Assembly: GCA_018257865.1 (NCBI GenBank)
Contig: JAEUBA010000008.1
Coordinates: 124,001 to 188,000 of the forward strand
DNA: 64,000 bases
Source: Stereocaulon alpinum
Taxonomy: Eukaryota > Ascomycota > Lecanoromycetes > Lecanorales > Stereocaulaceae
Direction of reading: 5' to 3'
Position 1 is the first letter of the stretch. Every line of letters begins with the position of its first letter. Positions 46,090-58,387 of this stretch are shown piece by piece. The position numbers were made by a program, and so were the translations under genes. Below the pieces are notes generated by a model. That model had not been told where the DNA came from. It searched no databases and saw only the letters and a program-made list of their open reading frames with translations.

Positions 46090-46700
46090 ATGGTAGGTAC
46101 TAGTACTCGAGTGATGGGGAAGTGTTCTAATAGTAAATACAGTCAACGTCGGCAAAGGTCAAGACGGGCACCCTTTGGGGCAAAGGCAAGGAAGATCTGA
46201 AAAGCCAGCTGGTGGACCTCAAGAAGGAACTTGGTCAACTCCGCACACAGAAGATCGCCGGTGGTGCCTCATCAAAGCTTACCAAGATGTACATACCCTT
46301 TTCCACCCCTTCTCTCCCATTGGGCGACCCCAAAGAAGCGAGCACTAACTTCCCACTCCCTCCGCAGCCACGACCTCCGCAAATCCATCGCCCGCGTCCT
46401 CACAGTCGTAAATTCGAACCAACGCCAACAACTTCGCCTCTTCTACGCGAAAAAGAAGTACCTACCTCTCGACCTACGACCGAAGAAGACTCGTGCTATA
46501 AGGAGGAGGTTGAGCAAGCATGAGGCTACGAGGTTGACGGAGAGGCAGAAGAAAAAGAAGCTGCATTTCCCGCAGAGGAAGTATGCTGTTAAGGTATGTG
46601 GACAATCTAGCTAGGGTGATGAAGAGCCCATGCTTCAATCTGCGAATATTATAGTGCGAGTTGGGATAATTGGCTGATTTGAACATAGGCCGAGGTTTAG
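46090..46700 (+). CDS. RPL35: 60S ribosomal protein uL29 (L35), 128 aa
   Basis: Large-subunit protein at the polypeptide exit tunnel. Exons 46090-46092, 46143-46288, 46368-46593, 46689-46700 (387 nt, exact codon multiple). The first exon is only the ATG; the second starts STSAKVKTGTLWGKGKEDLK; the third joins as KLTKIHDLRKSIARVLTVVN; the last exon is four codons (A-E-V-stop). The segment QRQQLRLFYAKKKYLPLDLR and the KKTRAIRRRLSKHE block are family hallmarks. Length is normal. Introns straight after the start codon are common in fungal ribosomal protein genes. Confidence 0.95.
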
Positions 46701-47471
46701 GGTGATGGAAGTGGATGCGTTCTTAGAGCATGATACGTTGAAGACATGTAGTGTGTTTGATCATGCATAGACGATAGCTTCTCAAAACGTTAAAGCTCAA
46801 CCCATCTGCCTCGTGATATTCTTAGCAGTGTTCCGCTATGCCTGTTATCTTGCTAACATAGTACAACAACGTGCTCTGCGGCTCCTCATCGTTACTCTCG
46901 ACCACGCTATCAGCGACTTGTGGCGGCCCTCCAAGGCCGAACTGTATGGTGATAGTCCTTGTAATGTTATTGCTTTGAGTCGCCTGCTAATGTTAGTGTC
47001 GGAGCTAATGGTCACCATGATCTTTGTAGTGAAGTGAAGCCGCTAGCAAGTGTACATGCGGATGGTGGGAATGGTTCAACGCCAGTTACACATCTTAGTT
47101 TCGGAGTTGTGTCTACACCCTTTAATATCAACGCTCCGACGGATGCTAAGTGTTTGCCCACGCTGCAATGGGTCGATTGGCCGTATAGTTCACTCATATA
47201 GGGCTTTTAGCGATGATGGACAAGCATACGTTTTAATTCCCCACCTTGCGATCTTTGTTACCTCCAAAAGGTAGTTCTATTCCTTATACGATATCGGACA
47301 CTAGGACTAGCACTATCGGCTGAATTCAATCTGAATTGATAACGTGTCCCATAAAATCTAATACCTAAGCTACCATACACTCTCAATCAAAATCGATCAA
47401 CGAGCCCACATCTAAAAAAGCAATTCGACATAGGAGTCTGCATCTGTGTCCCACGGCTAACGCCACCTCCT
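46701..47471. other. Intergenic, no supported gene
   Basis: 771 bp between convergent genes. Open frames here lack ATG starts or recognisable content. Confidence 0.4.
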
Positions 47472-48063
47472 CTACTGATGGCGAGCTCTATCATGCGCAT
47501 CCAACTTATCCTTGCGATAGGTACCTCCAAACTCACAGCCCGCCACATCACAGTGGAAGGTTCGCATAGCTGGGTTATGTTTCTTAGCATGGCGCTCCAG
47601 GTCTCCGACACGGCCGAAGGTGCTGCCGCATGTTGGGCATGCGAATCGAGTGTTGTTGTTGGGACCGTGCCCGGAAGCCTGAGTTGAAGAGCTGGGATTA
47701 ATAGGGGCGTTGCTCAGCATTGGTGCAGAGTGAGCTTGGCCACCGTAGTGGGTAGATCCGGTGGCGACGACATGATAGTCGTCGAGGTTGGCAGCTGCGT
47801 GAACAGCGGCGAGGCTGTTGAAAGGGTGGATGCCATGGTTGACGTGCGGATCTTTGAAATGGGTTTCGATGTGCGAGTTCAGATGATTGGCTGTCGGGAA
47901 GGATGCATTGCATTTCCCATACAGGCAAGTGTATGGGTTAACAGAACGCACTCTTGGAGAGGGCGTCAGCGGGGGGGGTTTTTTTTTTAACTTACCCTAG
48001 CGCCCTGTCCTCAGCAGCCACTAAAGGCATGCTGAGGTCAGAGACGGCTGGTAAATGGTCCAT
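47472..48063 (-). CDS. Small C2H2 zinc-finger protein, tandem paralogue A (182 aa)
   Basis: Putative DNA-binding protein; no named family recognised. Exons 47996-48063 and 47472-47952; intron 47953-47995 is 43 nt and contains a T-run/G-run (A10-C8 on the coding strand). First finger: CLYGKCNASFPTANHLNSH then a second His after four residues. Linker with GIHPFNSLAAVHAAAN. Second finger: CPTCGSTFGRVGDLERHAKK. Third: CDVAGCEFGGTYRKDKLDAH. A short N-terminal leader MDHLPAVSDLSMPLVAAEDR comes from exon 1. The paralogue at 48525-49113 has the same plan and the same exon-2 length (481 nt). Confidence 0.82.
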
Positions 48064-48524
48064 GGCTGAGCGCTAATGCAAGAAGTCGGACGACTGAGGT
48101 GTAGAGTTGGGCTGAGGGGCGACCAATGAATCCGTTAGAATTGTCGAGCGAATCAAATCGCACAGAATTTGCGGAAGAGGTGGGGAAAAAGGGTCGAAGA
48201 CTCGCTGGGGAATGGGTTAGTCTTATAGATGTTCCCCTACTAGGATACGAGGGGCGATGCAGGGCGGAACAACATCTCTTGACGCCCCTGGCTCGTGCCT
48301 GATCGGACATTAGGGAGGCTGAGATGACTGCAGCGTCAGGAACGCTCTCTCCAAGGTCAAAATTCATGTCTTCAGCACACAAATAACAAGTAGGTTTGAG
48401 ACCGAGTGCGGTGGATTAGAAAGGTGATGCGATGTTGTCATTCTGTCTAAAGTCACGCCCCTGTTCTACCTCCCTGTACCAAGAAAAGTACCAAGAACTC
48501 TCGTTGTTCAATAGAACCACCCGC
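48064..48524. other. Spacer between the two zinc-finger paralogues
   Basis: 461 bp. Promoter of copy A and 3' flank of copy B; no gene seen. Confidence 0.4.
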
Positions 48525-49113
48525 CTATTCCTGATGACAATTCCTCATATGCTGATCAAGCTTATCCTTCCGATAGCTACCTTGATACTCACACCCATCG
48601 ACAGAGCACTGATACATCCTAGTAGCTTGATGTTTCCCAGCATGACGCTCGAGATCACCCTGTCGAGAGAACGTCTTCTGGCAGAGGCGGCATGTTGGCT
48701 TGGCTGGAACAACACCTTGGGTAGCCATCAAAGATCCATCCAAGGTGTTGCGGGCTCCATGTCTCAGCAGAGGTGTACTGACGTTGACGATAGTGGATTC
48801 AAGGCCTGGCGCGGCTGAATTGGCGGCAGCGTGAAGAGCCGCAAGGCTGTTGAAAGGATGGATGCCATAGCCGGCGTAAGGATCCGGGAAATGGGTCTTG
48901 ATGTGTAGGTCCAATTGGGTGGCCGTCGACAGGGTAGCGTCACAGCCTTGGTGGAGGCAAGTGTACTCTGAACGGCGGTCAAGGGGATAAAAAACCGACT
49001 CGGTGCTAAGTGGGGAAATTAGTCTCTTTTTTTTTTTTGCAAACTCACGCGGGAGCTGCAGTAGCGTCATGCAATGGAAGCATGTCGTGCGACTCGAGCA
49101 GTGATTGGCCCAT
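48525..49113 (-). CDS. Small C2H2 zinc-finger protein, tandem paralogue B (181 aa)
   Basis: Exons 49049-49113 and 48525-49005; intron 49006-49048 is 43 nt and starts with a long A-run on the coding strand. Fingers: CLHQGCDATLSTATQLDLH; CRLCQKTFSRQGDLERHAGK; CSVDGCEYQGSYRKDKLDQH. The linker GYGIHPFNSLAALHAAANSA matches copy A almost residue for residue, whereas the rest has diverged, so duplication is not recent. The finger pair CxxCxxxFxRxGDLERHxxKH plus CxxxGCEx(G)xYRKDKLDxH suggests a plant-associated or other ascomycete transcription-factor subfamily, but I cannot name it. Confidence 0.82.
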
Positions 49114-50062
49114 GGCCGAGAATGACTTGGCCATCCTCGCTGCGAGTGCGGGTTGCTAGCCTGTGAAAGGGCGGGCGAATGAAAGGATAAGTGCCAAGGA
49201 ACACTGTGAGCTTGGTGCTAACGAGCAAACTAGGCTGTGCGGCTGACAGCAGAATAGGACTGAACACCCTAAAATCCTGCTGGGGACGGTCTGGGATCTT
49301 ATAGACGACTCTTAGTCTCAAGAAAGGGGCGTTGGCTGTGCTAGCGCCGACTTACCTAGGCCCTGGGAGCACATCTCGGCATCAACTTCGATGCAGACAT
49401 TCGATCGTAATACTTCTTATTGGCTTTGGATCCTTGAACGTACCTCGTATCCTTACCGACTGGTACACCTTGATAAAGTCATCCTTTGTCCGCCCTTCAT
49501 GGTGGTTCCAGCCGAGAAATGTCCTTGTTCAGTATGTGCTCTTATCAGCGAATCAACAGCTTCAAGCGCTTCCGCAACATCAAGCTACTGCATGGCTTGG
49601 AGTCTTCGCTAGACGTTTGGGCAGATCACGGCATGTGACATTTTGAATCTGCCTGTTCTTGCTAAGCTCTTTATCAAGTAGGTGGCACGTCCGCCCACGG
49701 CGAAATGGTCAAGCTCTTGCATTCTTGAAGCCCGAATGGCGAGTGTTGCTATTGATGGCTGGATAGAATTATATATAGCCCCGCTAATGACAATGCAATT
49801 CCTCCTAGCAATACAAGCGTCAGATGCTGATGACCTTGCAAAGAGGAAGGATAACCACCTAGAACCAAAGGCATATCATGAGCAAGCCTGCCATGATAAC
49901 CATACATATCCTACATCCATGCTCTTGTTAATCGCTCATCGCCATCCATGCATGAAGACGGTGGCCCCTTGTCCTCTTGTCTCATCCCCAATGCGGTAGC
50001 TAGCGCTGCATCGGATTGTTCATTAACATACATCATCTTTTCATAACCTTTACTGCCCCACT
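49114..50062. other. Intergenic, no supported gene
   Basis: 949 bp upstream of zinc-finger copy B and downstream of the Zn2Cys6 gene. Nothing recognised. Confidence 0.4.
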
Positions 50063-52193
50063 TCACCGCCTGACTTCCCAGCTCCTGCAAGCCATGCCAC
50101 AGAGTCTCTGCACCACCTGCGTGGTTCCCTTCTGCGTTGCCTCATCATCAATGAACTTCTTAGCAATGAAGAGCTTATGCCTGTTATCCTGTTCATCGTT
50201 GCTTTGAGGTTGTGGCAGGCTCTCGGGGAATTCAGCCATCCGTGCACCCACATGTCGAGCAATCATAATTGAGTAAATCACATCTCGATTCTCCCGACTA
50301 TCGAGTAGGAGGCGGGCAGCCGCCAGGGTATCATCGATCTCTTTCGCAGCGCTGGCTTCATCATCTCGGATGGTGAGGAAGGTGTGAACAAGACGCCAGA
50401 AGTCGTGCTCGCGGGTTGAAAGCTGATTATCGAAAGCTGTGCCATTACTTTCGGTCTTCGGTGGCGCTGATTCGGCGTCCAGGTATTCTCCAGTCACAAG
50501 GTTTTCGAAGATCTCTAACCTCTTAGCTGCGTCGCGGACCCCTTCCTTGATGTCTTCTTCCGCGACATTCTCAGCATTGGCAATTTGTCGGCACATACCC
50601 ATCATTGCCCAGATCACTGTAGCTTCAAGACTGTGTATGACCATAAGGTTGTGATAATAATTCGGGTCCTGCGCAGTCAAGCTGTATCGCCGAATAAGGC
50701 CTGCAAATTGATCACATAATCTGTTATTCGCCAACAGATGTGTTAAGCCTCGTTGGCAGAACCACCGAGTTTCCAGGAATTTGTCTATTCCAATTGAGTA
50801 AACTGTCATCCATATGTTCTTTATCTCGTCGCGCATTTCAGAGGGTATCGATGAAGGAGGCTCAGGTGGTGGAGGTGACACCCCTCTGAGACAGAGAAGC
50901 TCCTCGATCTTAGTCCGTTTCGCTGGGATAAATTATCAGCTATAGTCTGCTGCAGATAGTGCTGAGCAAATGTTATACGATTTGTACAAGCTTACCTCGG
51001 TGACTGTGTGGATCAGATGTGGGCGCAGGATATGGGGTACCAGTACCCAGTGCTCCTTTCGAATCGTCTTGCACGTCTGCTGTTCCTGCTCCTTCCAATG
51101 CCGGATCTATAGCAGCAGCACTGTAATCGTATGTCTGTTGTGTAGAGTTTTCCGAGTCTGTTCCTTGCTGAGCGTATCCATGTGAACCGGGCTGCATGTA
51201 TCCTTGAGGGGTGGGTAGGTAGGGCGACGAGTTTGCGGAGGTGTTCTGCATAGAGGGAGCTCCACTGAGGGCAGGCTGAATGTTTGTAGGTGCTGGTTGT
51301 GATTTGAAGATTGGATCGTAGCCGAGACACTCTCTTTTGCTTTTTTGACAGTTTCGACAAGCTGGATGAGCCTCGTCACACTAATTGGATTGGGTGAAGG
51401 CGTTAGCGACGTTAAAGAGTGTTACGTATTTCCAATGTGGAGGATTGAATGCGTAGTGTCTGTAGAAGATCGCGAAAACCAGCGGCTTCGCTATGAGAAG
51501 CAGCCAAAAGCTCGCTTGACACGGTCGCTACTACCCGATCGCGACCAAGAAAAAGAACTCGGTAAAAATGTTAAACGAAGACAACTACAACTCCCTCAAG
51601 AGTGCAGCTTCAACTTGTTGTCGAGTTGTGATGGCTCATCAACGCGATTCACATACCTTGATTCGGCGCTTGCGACACGTCAAACACCCTGTCTTCGTCC
51701 TCCGCTTGATCTCCTTCTTGTGACGGCCTCCAGACATGACCCTTCCATCTGGCGGTATGGGGTAGCGCATCGGTACACTTGGGTCGGAAGTAGGTGGTGG
51801 AAATGCTGCCCCTTGGCCATAGTACTGTCCCATCGCTGATGGCATTGCGGGGGCCACCTGGGGTTGCGCGGCCTGCTGCCCTTGCTGTGCTTGTGGTTGG
51901 GGTCTGCCATCGATAGTTTGTATTGGAGGCAGGTTGAGACCAGGTGATATTGCCATATTGGACCCGGCCGGAGAGTTGCCTTGCCCTTCAGGAGGAGGAT
52001 AGCTGTACTGCCCTGCCATGGACGAAGAACGGAATTGTGCGTGAGGATAATAGGAGCTAGACTGACCGTTTTCCCCGGGTTGGGACATGATCGAGGGTGT
52101 ATTAGATAAGTGTGGGGGTGCCCAGGATAGTGCCAATGGCCAGTCTGGCGTATCTTCCAGGCGTGCTGGGTAGTTGATACCGGAGAGTGGCAT
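50063..52193 (-). CDS. Zn(II)2Cys6 binuclear-cluster transcription factor, 593 aa
   Basis: Fungal-type nuclear regulator. Exons 51657-52193, 50996-51380, 50063-50922 (1,782 nt, exact codon multiple). The DNA-binding cluster is about residues 169-195: GCLTCRKRRIK at the end of exon 1 joins to CDEAHPACRNCQKSKREC in exon 2, giving the six cysteines in the usual spacing. It is preceded by a Pro/Gln/Ser/Tyr-rich disordered region and a basic patch (GGRHKKEIKRRTKT) and followed by a second disordered stretch. The C-terminal half (EIKNIWMTVYSIGIDKFLE, LTHLLANNRLCDQFAGLIRR) is helical and likely the regulatory domain. The intron inside the cluster (51381-51656) is 276 nt, the longest in the window. 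An internal ATG at 52088 is an alternative start. Target pathway unknown. Confidence 0.9.
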
Positions 52194-53359
52194 TTCTGCC
52201 CGCGGGATTCGGTTTTAGTGGCAATGCAACAGATTAGATTCCCGCAGCGACGCACGTGTCGAAAACTACATTCACTGAGGGCACATTCTTCTATTTCTAC
52301 CTTACTTTAATCGTGTCACAGGGTCATTGTTTGTATGTTCTGTGCTTACACATGAACCTCGGAGCTGAAGGGGTTGTCTGAAGTTATATGTCAATCCTAC
52401 AACCCTTCTCATAGATTGACAGGGTAAGACACAGTCAGCCACTGGGTTCTTCTAGCGTCTCTGCTCAGTAGTCTATCTAAACTCTAGTGGTGCTTCCTTA
52501 TCAGAATAGTTTCAAAACCAATTGCAATACATACGATTGAGCTCGCCGCCCATTCGGAACCTCCAACGCGGACTTTTCTCCTGCGCCACTAAAGCAAATG
52601 CCGCAGCATGAGGCTCATTGTCGGTTTGGGAATTAATACGCGCAATGCCACTTAGTGCCCCTATGGCGGCGTGCTGCAGGAGATCATGCCATCATCGATT
52701 CGCTCAATGGAGCGGATAAGAAGAAGCAGTATACGAATCGTGATGCGGTGGAATGAAGCTAGAGGCAGCCGTTGGAGGAAAGGTCCGAACGGAATCAAGC
52801 GACCGTGTTCCCGCAAGCCATCGCCTAACCGCAAAGGGCTGTTGGAACCTCAGGCCACCATATCGTATCGTAGACATTGAACAGAATGACAGGCAAATCT
52901 TGAAGGGTGCACAATGGGAAAACGCCTTACGAAGATCTCGTGCTCGATGCTGCCTCCGATCGAACCATTTTTCTTTGAATGCTTCGCCGAACAGTGTCAG
53001 CCAACCATGCAGTAAGCCACATTGACCAAAGAGTCCAACACAAATTCTTCCTCCCTTCGGTTGAAGGATCTTGACCCACAGTCAGGCCAACATCACCCAA
53101 GTACACTTCAGCATGAAGTTGAGCCATAGAAACTTCCATTTCTGCTTTGGAAGTGGAGGTCACGTAGTAGTAGCTAGGGCGGGAGAAGCATCATTAACCT
53201 CAAAAAAAGGGGCCAAGGGTCGTATGTGTAATGGTGCATCTGGTGTTAGCTTGACTCGATAGCGCCGCTTCCATGGAGATAGATCGAATTCGTGAGGACC
53301 ATTCTGTGGCCAGGTAGTTCCCGACCCCTGTTAACCCTACGCTGTATCTCTAGCAATTA
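52194..53359. other. Intergenic, no supported gene
   Basis: 1,166 bp upstream of the Zn2Cys6 gene and downstream of CWF19. Open frames show no recognisable content. Confidence 0.4.
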
Positions 53360-55515
53360 CTAGCCGTCCGTCAGAATCCTGGTCCAGTCGAACTTCTTCC
53401 ACCTCTCTCGAAAGCTATCAACTCTTCGATCACCGCCTTTGTTCCACCTTCCTTGCCTTTTGATCACGTCTGGCGCTACATCCAGCATGCCTCCAACAAC
53501 CTCTCTTGCAAATAGATCACCTTTCGGCCATCTATTGGTATCTTCCACGATGTGCCCAAGACCTCCATCAATCTCAAACCATACATGGAAGTAAGGCATT
53601 TCTTTTGCCAGAGTGCGGCGGAAAGCTAGCTTGCCTGCGCCCTGTTTTGCTTTCGCAAGGGTATCAATAAGCTTCTTGTGTTGCGTCCATTCCTCGTCGG
53701 AGGTAAGAATGGCCTCTTTGAAGAAAGCAGGTGCAGTCTCTCCAAGGCTGTAAGGAAGTGGGACTACTTCCATGCCTGCGTGCTTTTTTCGCTGCGGTAC
53801 TGCAGCATTCTCGTAAAAGATGACGTCTCGTCCTTGATCGTGATACATACGAGTCAGGCTTTTCATGAAGTTCTAAGGACGAATTAACGCTGTTGTACAA
53901 GTAGAATATAGGATATGCTTACCCTAATCTCCTCCCACTCATCGTCATCACATTCGAGAAGATTGCCACGGTGTTGCACTGGTATAATGCATGCCCCACC
54001 GTCACTGATTTCGGGCTCGGTTGGGAGAGTGAGATACACCCTTGTAGCGAGAGACACCACTGGGGCTACTGGTGGCGTATCCGTGTCTTCATGGTGGCAA
54101 AGAGGACAATTGTCAAGGATGCGGTTCATCTTCTGAAAGTCCGAAATGGCAATATTCTTTAGATTGATCTCAGACTTCTGTACACGCTTTGCCAGCTTAC
54201 TGGCGTTCTCATCCATGTATTCCAAGTCGTTCTATGCTTTATCAGCAAGCCCCAAATTGTACAGAGGTTTTATACATACATCGAATTTGGCATCTTTAGC
54301 GATCCTCTCTGCGAAACGCTGACCATCTCCGCCTGTTTGGTTGCGTGTTCGTCGTTCCTGTTTCACCATATCCTCAATGCTCATGTCTTCATTTTCTTCC
54401 ACTATACCTCTCTCTCGGCCACGCCTGTTATCTACAGCTGCGACTTCGCCTTCTCGCGAGCCAGCTAGCAGTCTATTGTCCATTGCACTAAGCACGACTA
54501 CCTCAGGTTGCTTGCGGTTGGCAAAATCAGCCACAGCGTTGTTATACTCGGCCTCTAAGCTGGCGGCGTCAGATGAGCCTCTAGTTCTAGCTTTCAGCAT
54601 CTGCGCTTTCAGTCTGTTCAGCGCTGTCTGGTCCATCGGTATGGTAGTCGTAGCTGGTTTCGTCGTTTCAATGGCTCTTGGAAGATCCTTGCGTCGGTCG
54701 CCATTTGTACGAGGAGAACTACCCTTCTGTAGCCCCATATCTAACCTTCGTTTTGCAGAGAGTTCACCACTTGGCTTTTGATTCCCCACGTAGCCTTTCC
54801 CGTAAATGTCTCGCCTCTCGAGCTCGATCTGCTCTTCTCGAGCATCATCAAATGTCTGCAGATCCCCGAACTGCTCTTCTGCCACGTCGTCGATAGGTCT
54901 ACCCGTCTCTTCTGCACGTCGATAAACGCCTTTCAGCTTTGTCATTCGCCATTGCGCACCCGAGTCACCAAATTGGTAGTCGACTTCATGTTGATTTGTC
55001 TCCTCAGCGAGCTCTTTGGGGACATCGTTCGCGTCGGCCAAATCTTGTAGATGATGCTTGTTTATTTCATTTTCATGAATTTTGAGCTGAAAGTCGGCCT
55101 TTGAGGGCCGAGAGCTTGTAGATCCAGCGGAATTTCTGGCAATTGTTTGTGTATAATCGATCTCTAGGCCGGACGGCTCTTCCATCCAAGCATCCCTATG
55201 GACCTGGCCCTTAGAATTACTCGTATGGGCAACACCATCAGCAGGACTAAAAGTAGCTGCGTCCTTACCCTGGGACAAGTCGTTGGCGCTATGCTTCACT
55301 GGCGGATGTTCCCTTGTCCTATGGCTCTTGTGTACTCCTTCATGGCCATCCTGGGAGTATCTGCCGCGCTTGTGCCTGTGACGATCCTCTCCATCCTCAT
55401 GGTGCCTATGGTGTCGATGATGCTTGCTGCCTCCATCGTGGCCATGACGTAACTTCACTTTTCGCTCATTGAGCTGGTCTTCCACCAATGATTTTTCGAA
55501 ATCCTCCAATGTCAT
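53360..55515 (-). CDS. CWF19: CWF19-type spliceosome-associated protein (CwfJ family), 685 aa
   Basis: Late-spliceosome factor related to fission yeast Cwf19 and the debranching-enzyme partner Drn1. Exons 54280-55515, 53923-54231, 53360-53872; both introns phase 0; 2,058 nt. N-terminus: His/Arg-rich, with HHRHHRHHEDGEDRHRHKRG, then conserved helices (FGDSGAQWRMTKLKGVYRRA). The CwfJ_C_1 domain follows from about residue 420 with the zinc-type DNCPLCHHED and the HIT-like strands VVSLATRVYLTLPTEPEI and CIIPVQHRGNL. CwfJ_C_2 occupies the C-terminus (EMPYFHVWFEIDGGLGHIVE, ending KKFDWTRILTDG). Length and order fit the family. It is divergent from NPA3 with 247 bp between starts. Confidence 0.94.
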
Positions 55516-55762
55516 GCTGGTGCAGGATCAATGGTTTGCCTTCGGAGGAAAGTCTTGGGTAACGGGATCTAGGTATGCGCTAAGGCCGTTGACTATGCAA
55601 GCTCGGCAATGTACCTTATCTATCAACCCTACCTTACCTTAGATCTTCAAATTAACACATGGGTTCTCTTGCACTACTCCTCGAATTTGACCGAACCGCC
55701 TCTTTCGTCATCAGAGCTTCCGATATTTCTCTATCCGAAGGTAACGAACGCCAAAGCTCAAT

Positions 55763-57072
55763 ATGTGTGCTAAGCCGCCGGTAGCGATTGTCTGCGTTGG
55801 CATGGCAGGTAAGTCGAGCTGTTCTACTTGCCCGAGCGAAAAGGAGTGAGCGGTGCTGATAGCATTTACCTTATAGGTTCTGGAAAGACAACATTTATGC
55901 AGAGGATAAATTCATATCTACACTCGAAGCGTGAGCCGCCGTACGTTATAAATCTAGATCCAGCAGTCCGCAATGTCCCCTTCGAGAGTAACATCGATAT
56001 CCGGGACTCCCTCAATTACAAAGAAGTCATGCGAGAATATAATCTGGGACCAAACGGTGGAATCCTTACTTCGCTGAACATATTTGCAACGAAGATTGAT
56101 CAGATTATCAACATCTTAGAGAAGCGAACAGCTCCCAATCCAGATACTCCGAAAGCCAAACCCATCAAAAACATCATCGTTGACACCCCTGGGCAAATTG
56201 AAGTCTTCGTTTGGAGCGCGTCTGGAAGCATTTTGCTCGATTCGCTAGCTTCATCATTCCCTACTGTCATTGCATACATTATTGATACCCCAAGAACAAG
56301 CTCTACGAGCACATTCATGAGCAACATGCTTTACGCCTGTAGTATACTCTACAAAACAAAACTACCAATGATTCTAGTTTTCAACAAAACGGATGTGAAG
56401 GATGCCGCATTTGCTAAAGAATGGATGACTGATTTTGAAGCTTTCCAAGACGCTTTAAAGCAAGAAGAGGACAGTGGCAGCTTTGGAGGGGTGGAAGGTA
56501 GTGGCGGTGGGTTGGGGGCAGGCAGTGGATACATGGGATCATTACTGAACAGCATGAGCCTGATGCTCGAGGAGTTCTATCGGCATCTGAGTGTCGTAGG
56601 GGTGAGCTCAATGACTGGCAAAGGCATAGACGAATTTTTCCAAGCGGTAAGCGAGAAGGCGGATGAGTTCGATAGAGACTACAAGCCGGAGCTCGAAAAG
56701 AGGAGAGAAGAAAGGCAGCAGGAGAAGCAAAGCAAACGTGAAAAGGAGCTTGGAAAGCTCATGAAGGATATGAACGTTTCTGAGTCCAGCAAATCGCCAG
56801 CCGGCTCAAAGCGGCCAAACCCCGCCCAAAGGCAGCACACTGACACCCTCAGCGACCTCGAGGATGATTCAACCTCGGAAGTTGAGGCGGAAATGATTGA
56901 GCCAGATGAGGATGATGAGGATGAGGATGGCGAAGGAGGCGACTCAAGTATAGAAGATGGACTTACAAAACGCTACAAGCAGAAGCTCATCGATGAAGCA
57001 GCCAAAGGGGGAACAATTTCTAACGACAACAGTTTCACGGAATACCTACTGGGAAGTCAGATGCGCTCATAG
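55763..57072 (+). CDS. NPA3: GPN-loop GTPase 1 (Npa3/XAB1 type), 413 aa
   Basis: Cytoplasmic GTPase required for assembly and nuclear import of RNA polymerase II. Exons 55763-55808 and 55877-57072; intron 55809-55876, phase 1, interrupts the P-loop. Joined start: MCAKPPVAIVCVGMAGSGKT, giving G1. Then NLDPAV, the diagnostic GPN triplet in LGPNGGILTS, G3 DTPGQIEVF, G4 NKTD and the SSMTGKGID motif (G5). The C-terminal third is charged (EKRREERQQEKQSKREKELG) and ends in a very acidic stretch and a conserved tail (DEAAKGGTISNDNSF). All GTPase motifs are intact and the length is typical. Confidence 0.96.
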
Positions 57073-58387
57073 GATATGGCAAACATGGTACTGTTCATGG
57101 ACAGCGAGGAGTCAAGGAGTCAAATTTCACATGGCGTATCGATATAATGTGCACACATGCTGCTTGGCGTGCAGGGCAAGGCTCTTAATCACATGTAGAG
57201 ACAAGATTCCCTTCACTAGTTATAAATTCGACTTCAAGCATGCAACTATTGGAGAACCACCCCACCACCTTCAATACCACAAGGACAGTGTCATGTTAGC
57301 ATCATACAAGCAGAGTCGTTATTGAAATAGCTCGGGTAAATTTGGGTGGTTGTTCCGCGGTGCGTCAGTCCGAACGGCCACAAGATTTGCCTAGCCCTCT
57401 TCGAAAATCTTCAAGCACCTCCACCTCACCTCTCATCGTCTCTTTTAACCTCCCAAACCCTCTTTCCTCCGACCGGCAAACCTCCTGCCATCAGACATTC
57501 TGTCCTGGGTTTGACGAACTTCCGGCAGATAATCACGCTTCTGCCTTGACGAGGCATATTCCGCACTTCCTTCGCAAGCTCCGGCTCTGATCCCACATCG
57601 AAAAGTTGATAGTCTACATCCGGGCTTCCAGAGCGCTCAACCGCACAGAAAACCCCACTGGCCTTAAAAGTCAAGTATGTTCTTTTAATTCATACCCCGG
57701 CTAAAGGGTCAATCTCTTGTTTTTCCACACTGTGGTGTGTTAATGTCCATATTAGACCTGGCCTGCGTCTTCACCTTGGACTTACGATCGGACCTGCAAA
57801 CTACGCTAGCCCACCAACATTACAAGCAATCAGAGGGCCCTCTACACAGATCGATCACTGGAACCACGGTCGAGCTCAGATCTTCGCGAATCCTGAAAAA
57901 GCCAACCTCCTGATTACTGGTGGCGAACTTGAGATCCGCAATTCTTGGGTGTTAGTTGTCACGGGTGACACCAGCTTCTGTGGGCTTTCCTCCGAAATAC
58001 AACACCAACGCTGAACCACCTCTGCGGTACCCTCCCCTACCTAGGTCGGCCCCTCCCTTAGCACCCTTTTCCAGCATCGACTGTTGGCGAGTACTCGCTA
58101 CAGGATCGGAAAGCTCAAGAAACTCTGTTGGTTTCTAATTGCAGCTAAAGCCAGCAGCACCACTATTCACCCTGTGGCCTGCTCTGCTAAGACTATTTTC
58201 CTCGCCTTGTCAAGTCAACAGCATCTACAACAAGCTCACTGAGTGGAATACAAGGCTTCAGGGTTGGTCGGGCCTGGTGGTGAACGGCGTGGGCGGAGGG
58301 GATATTGCGAACCCCTTACACTAGGTGGTATTTGAAGGCCTGGTCAAAGCCACAGACAGACTGTCGTCAGTGCGAGTGGGGTCTGTC
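57073..58387. other. Intergenic; possible 5' UTR exon of the La-motif gene
   Basis: A CACTAG acceptor at about 58324 just before the open frame suggests an upstream non-coding exon. No other gene supported. Confidence 0.4.
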
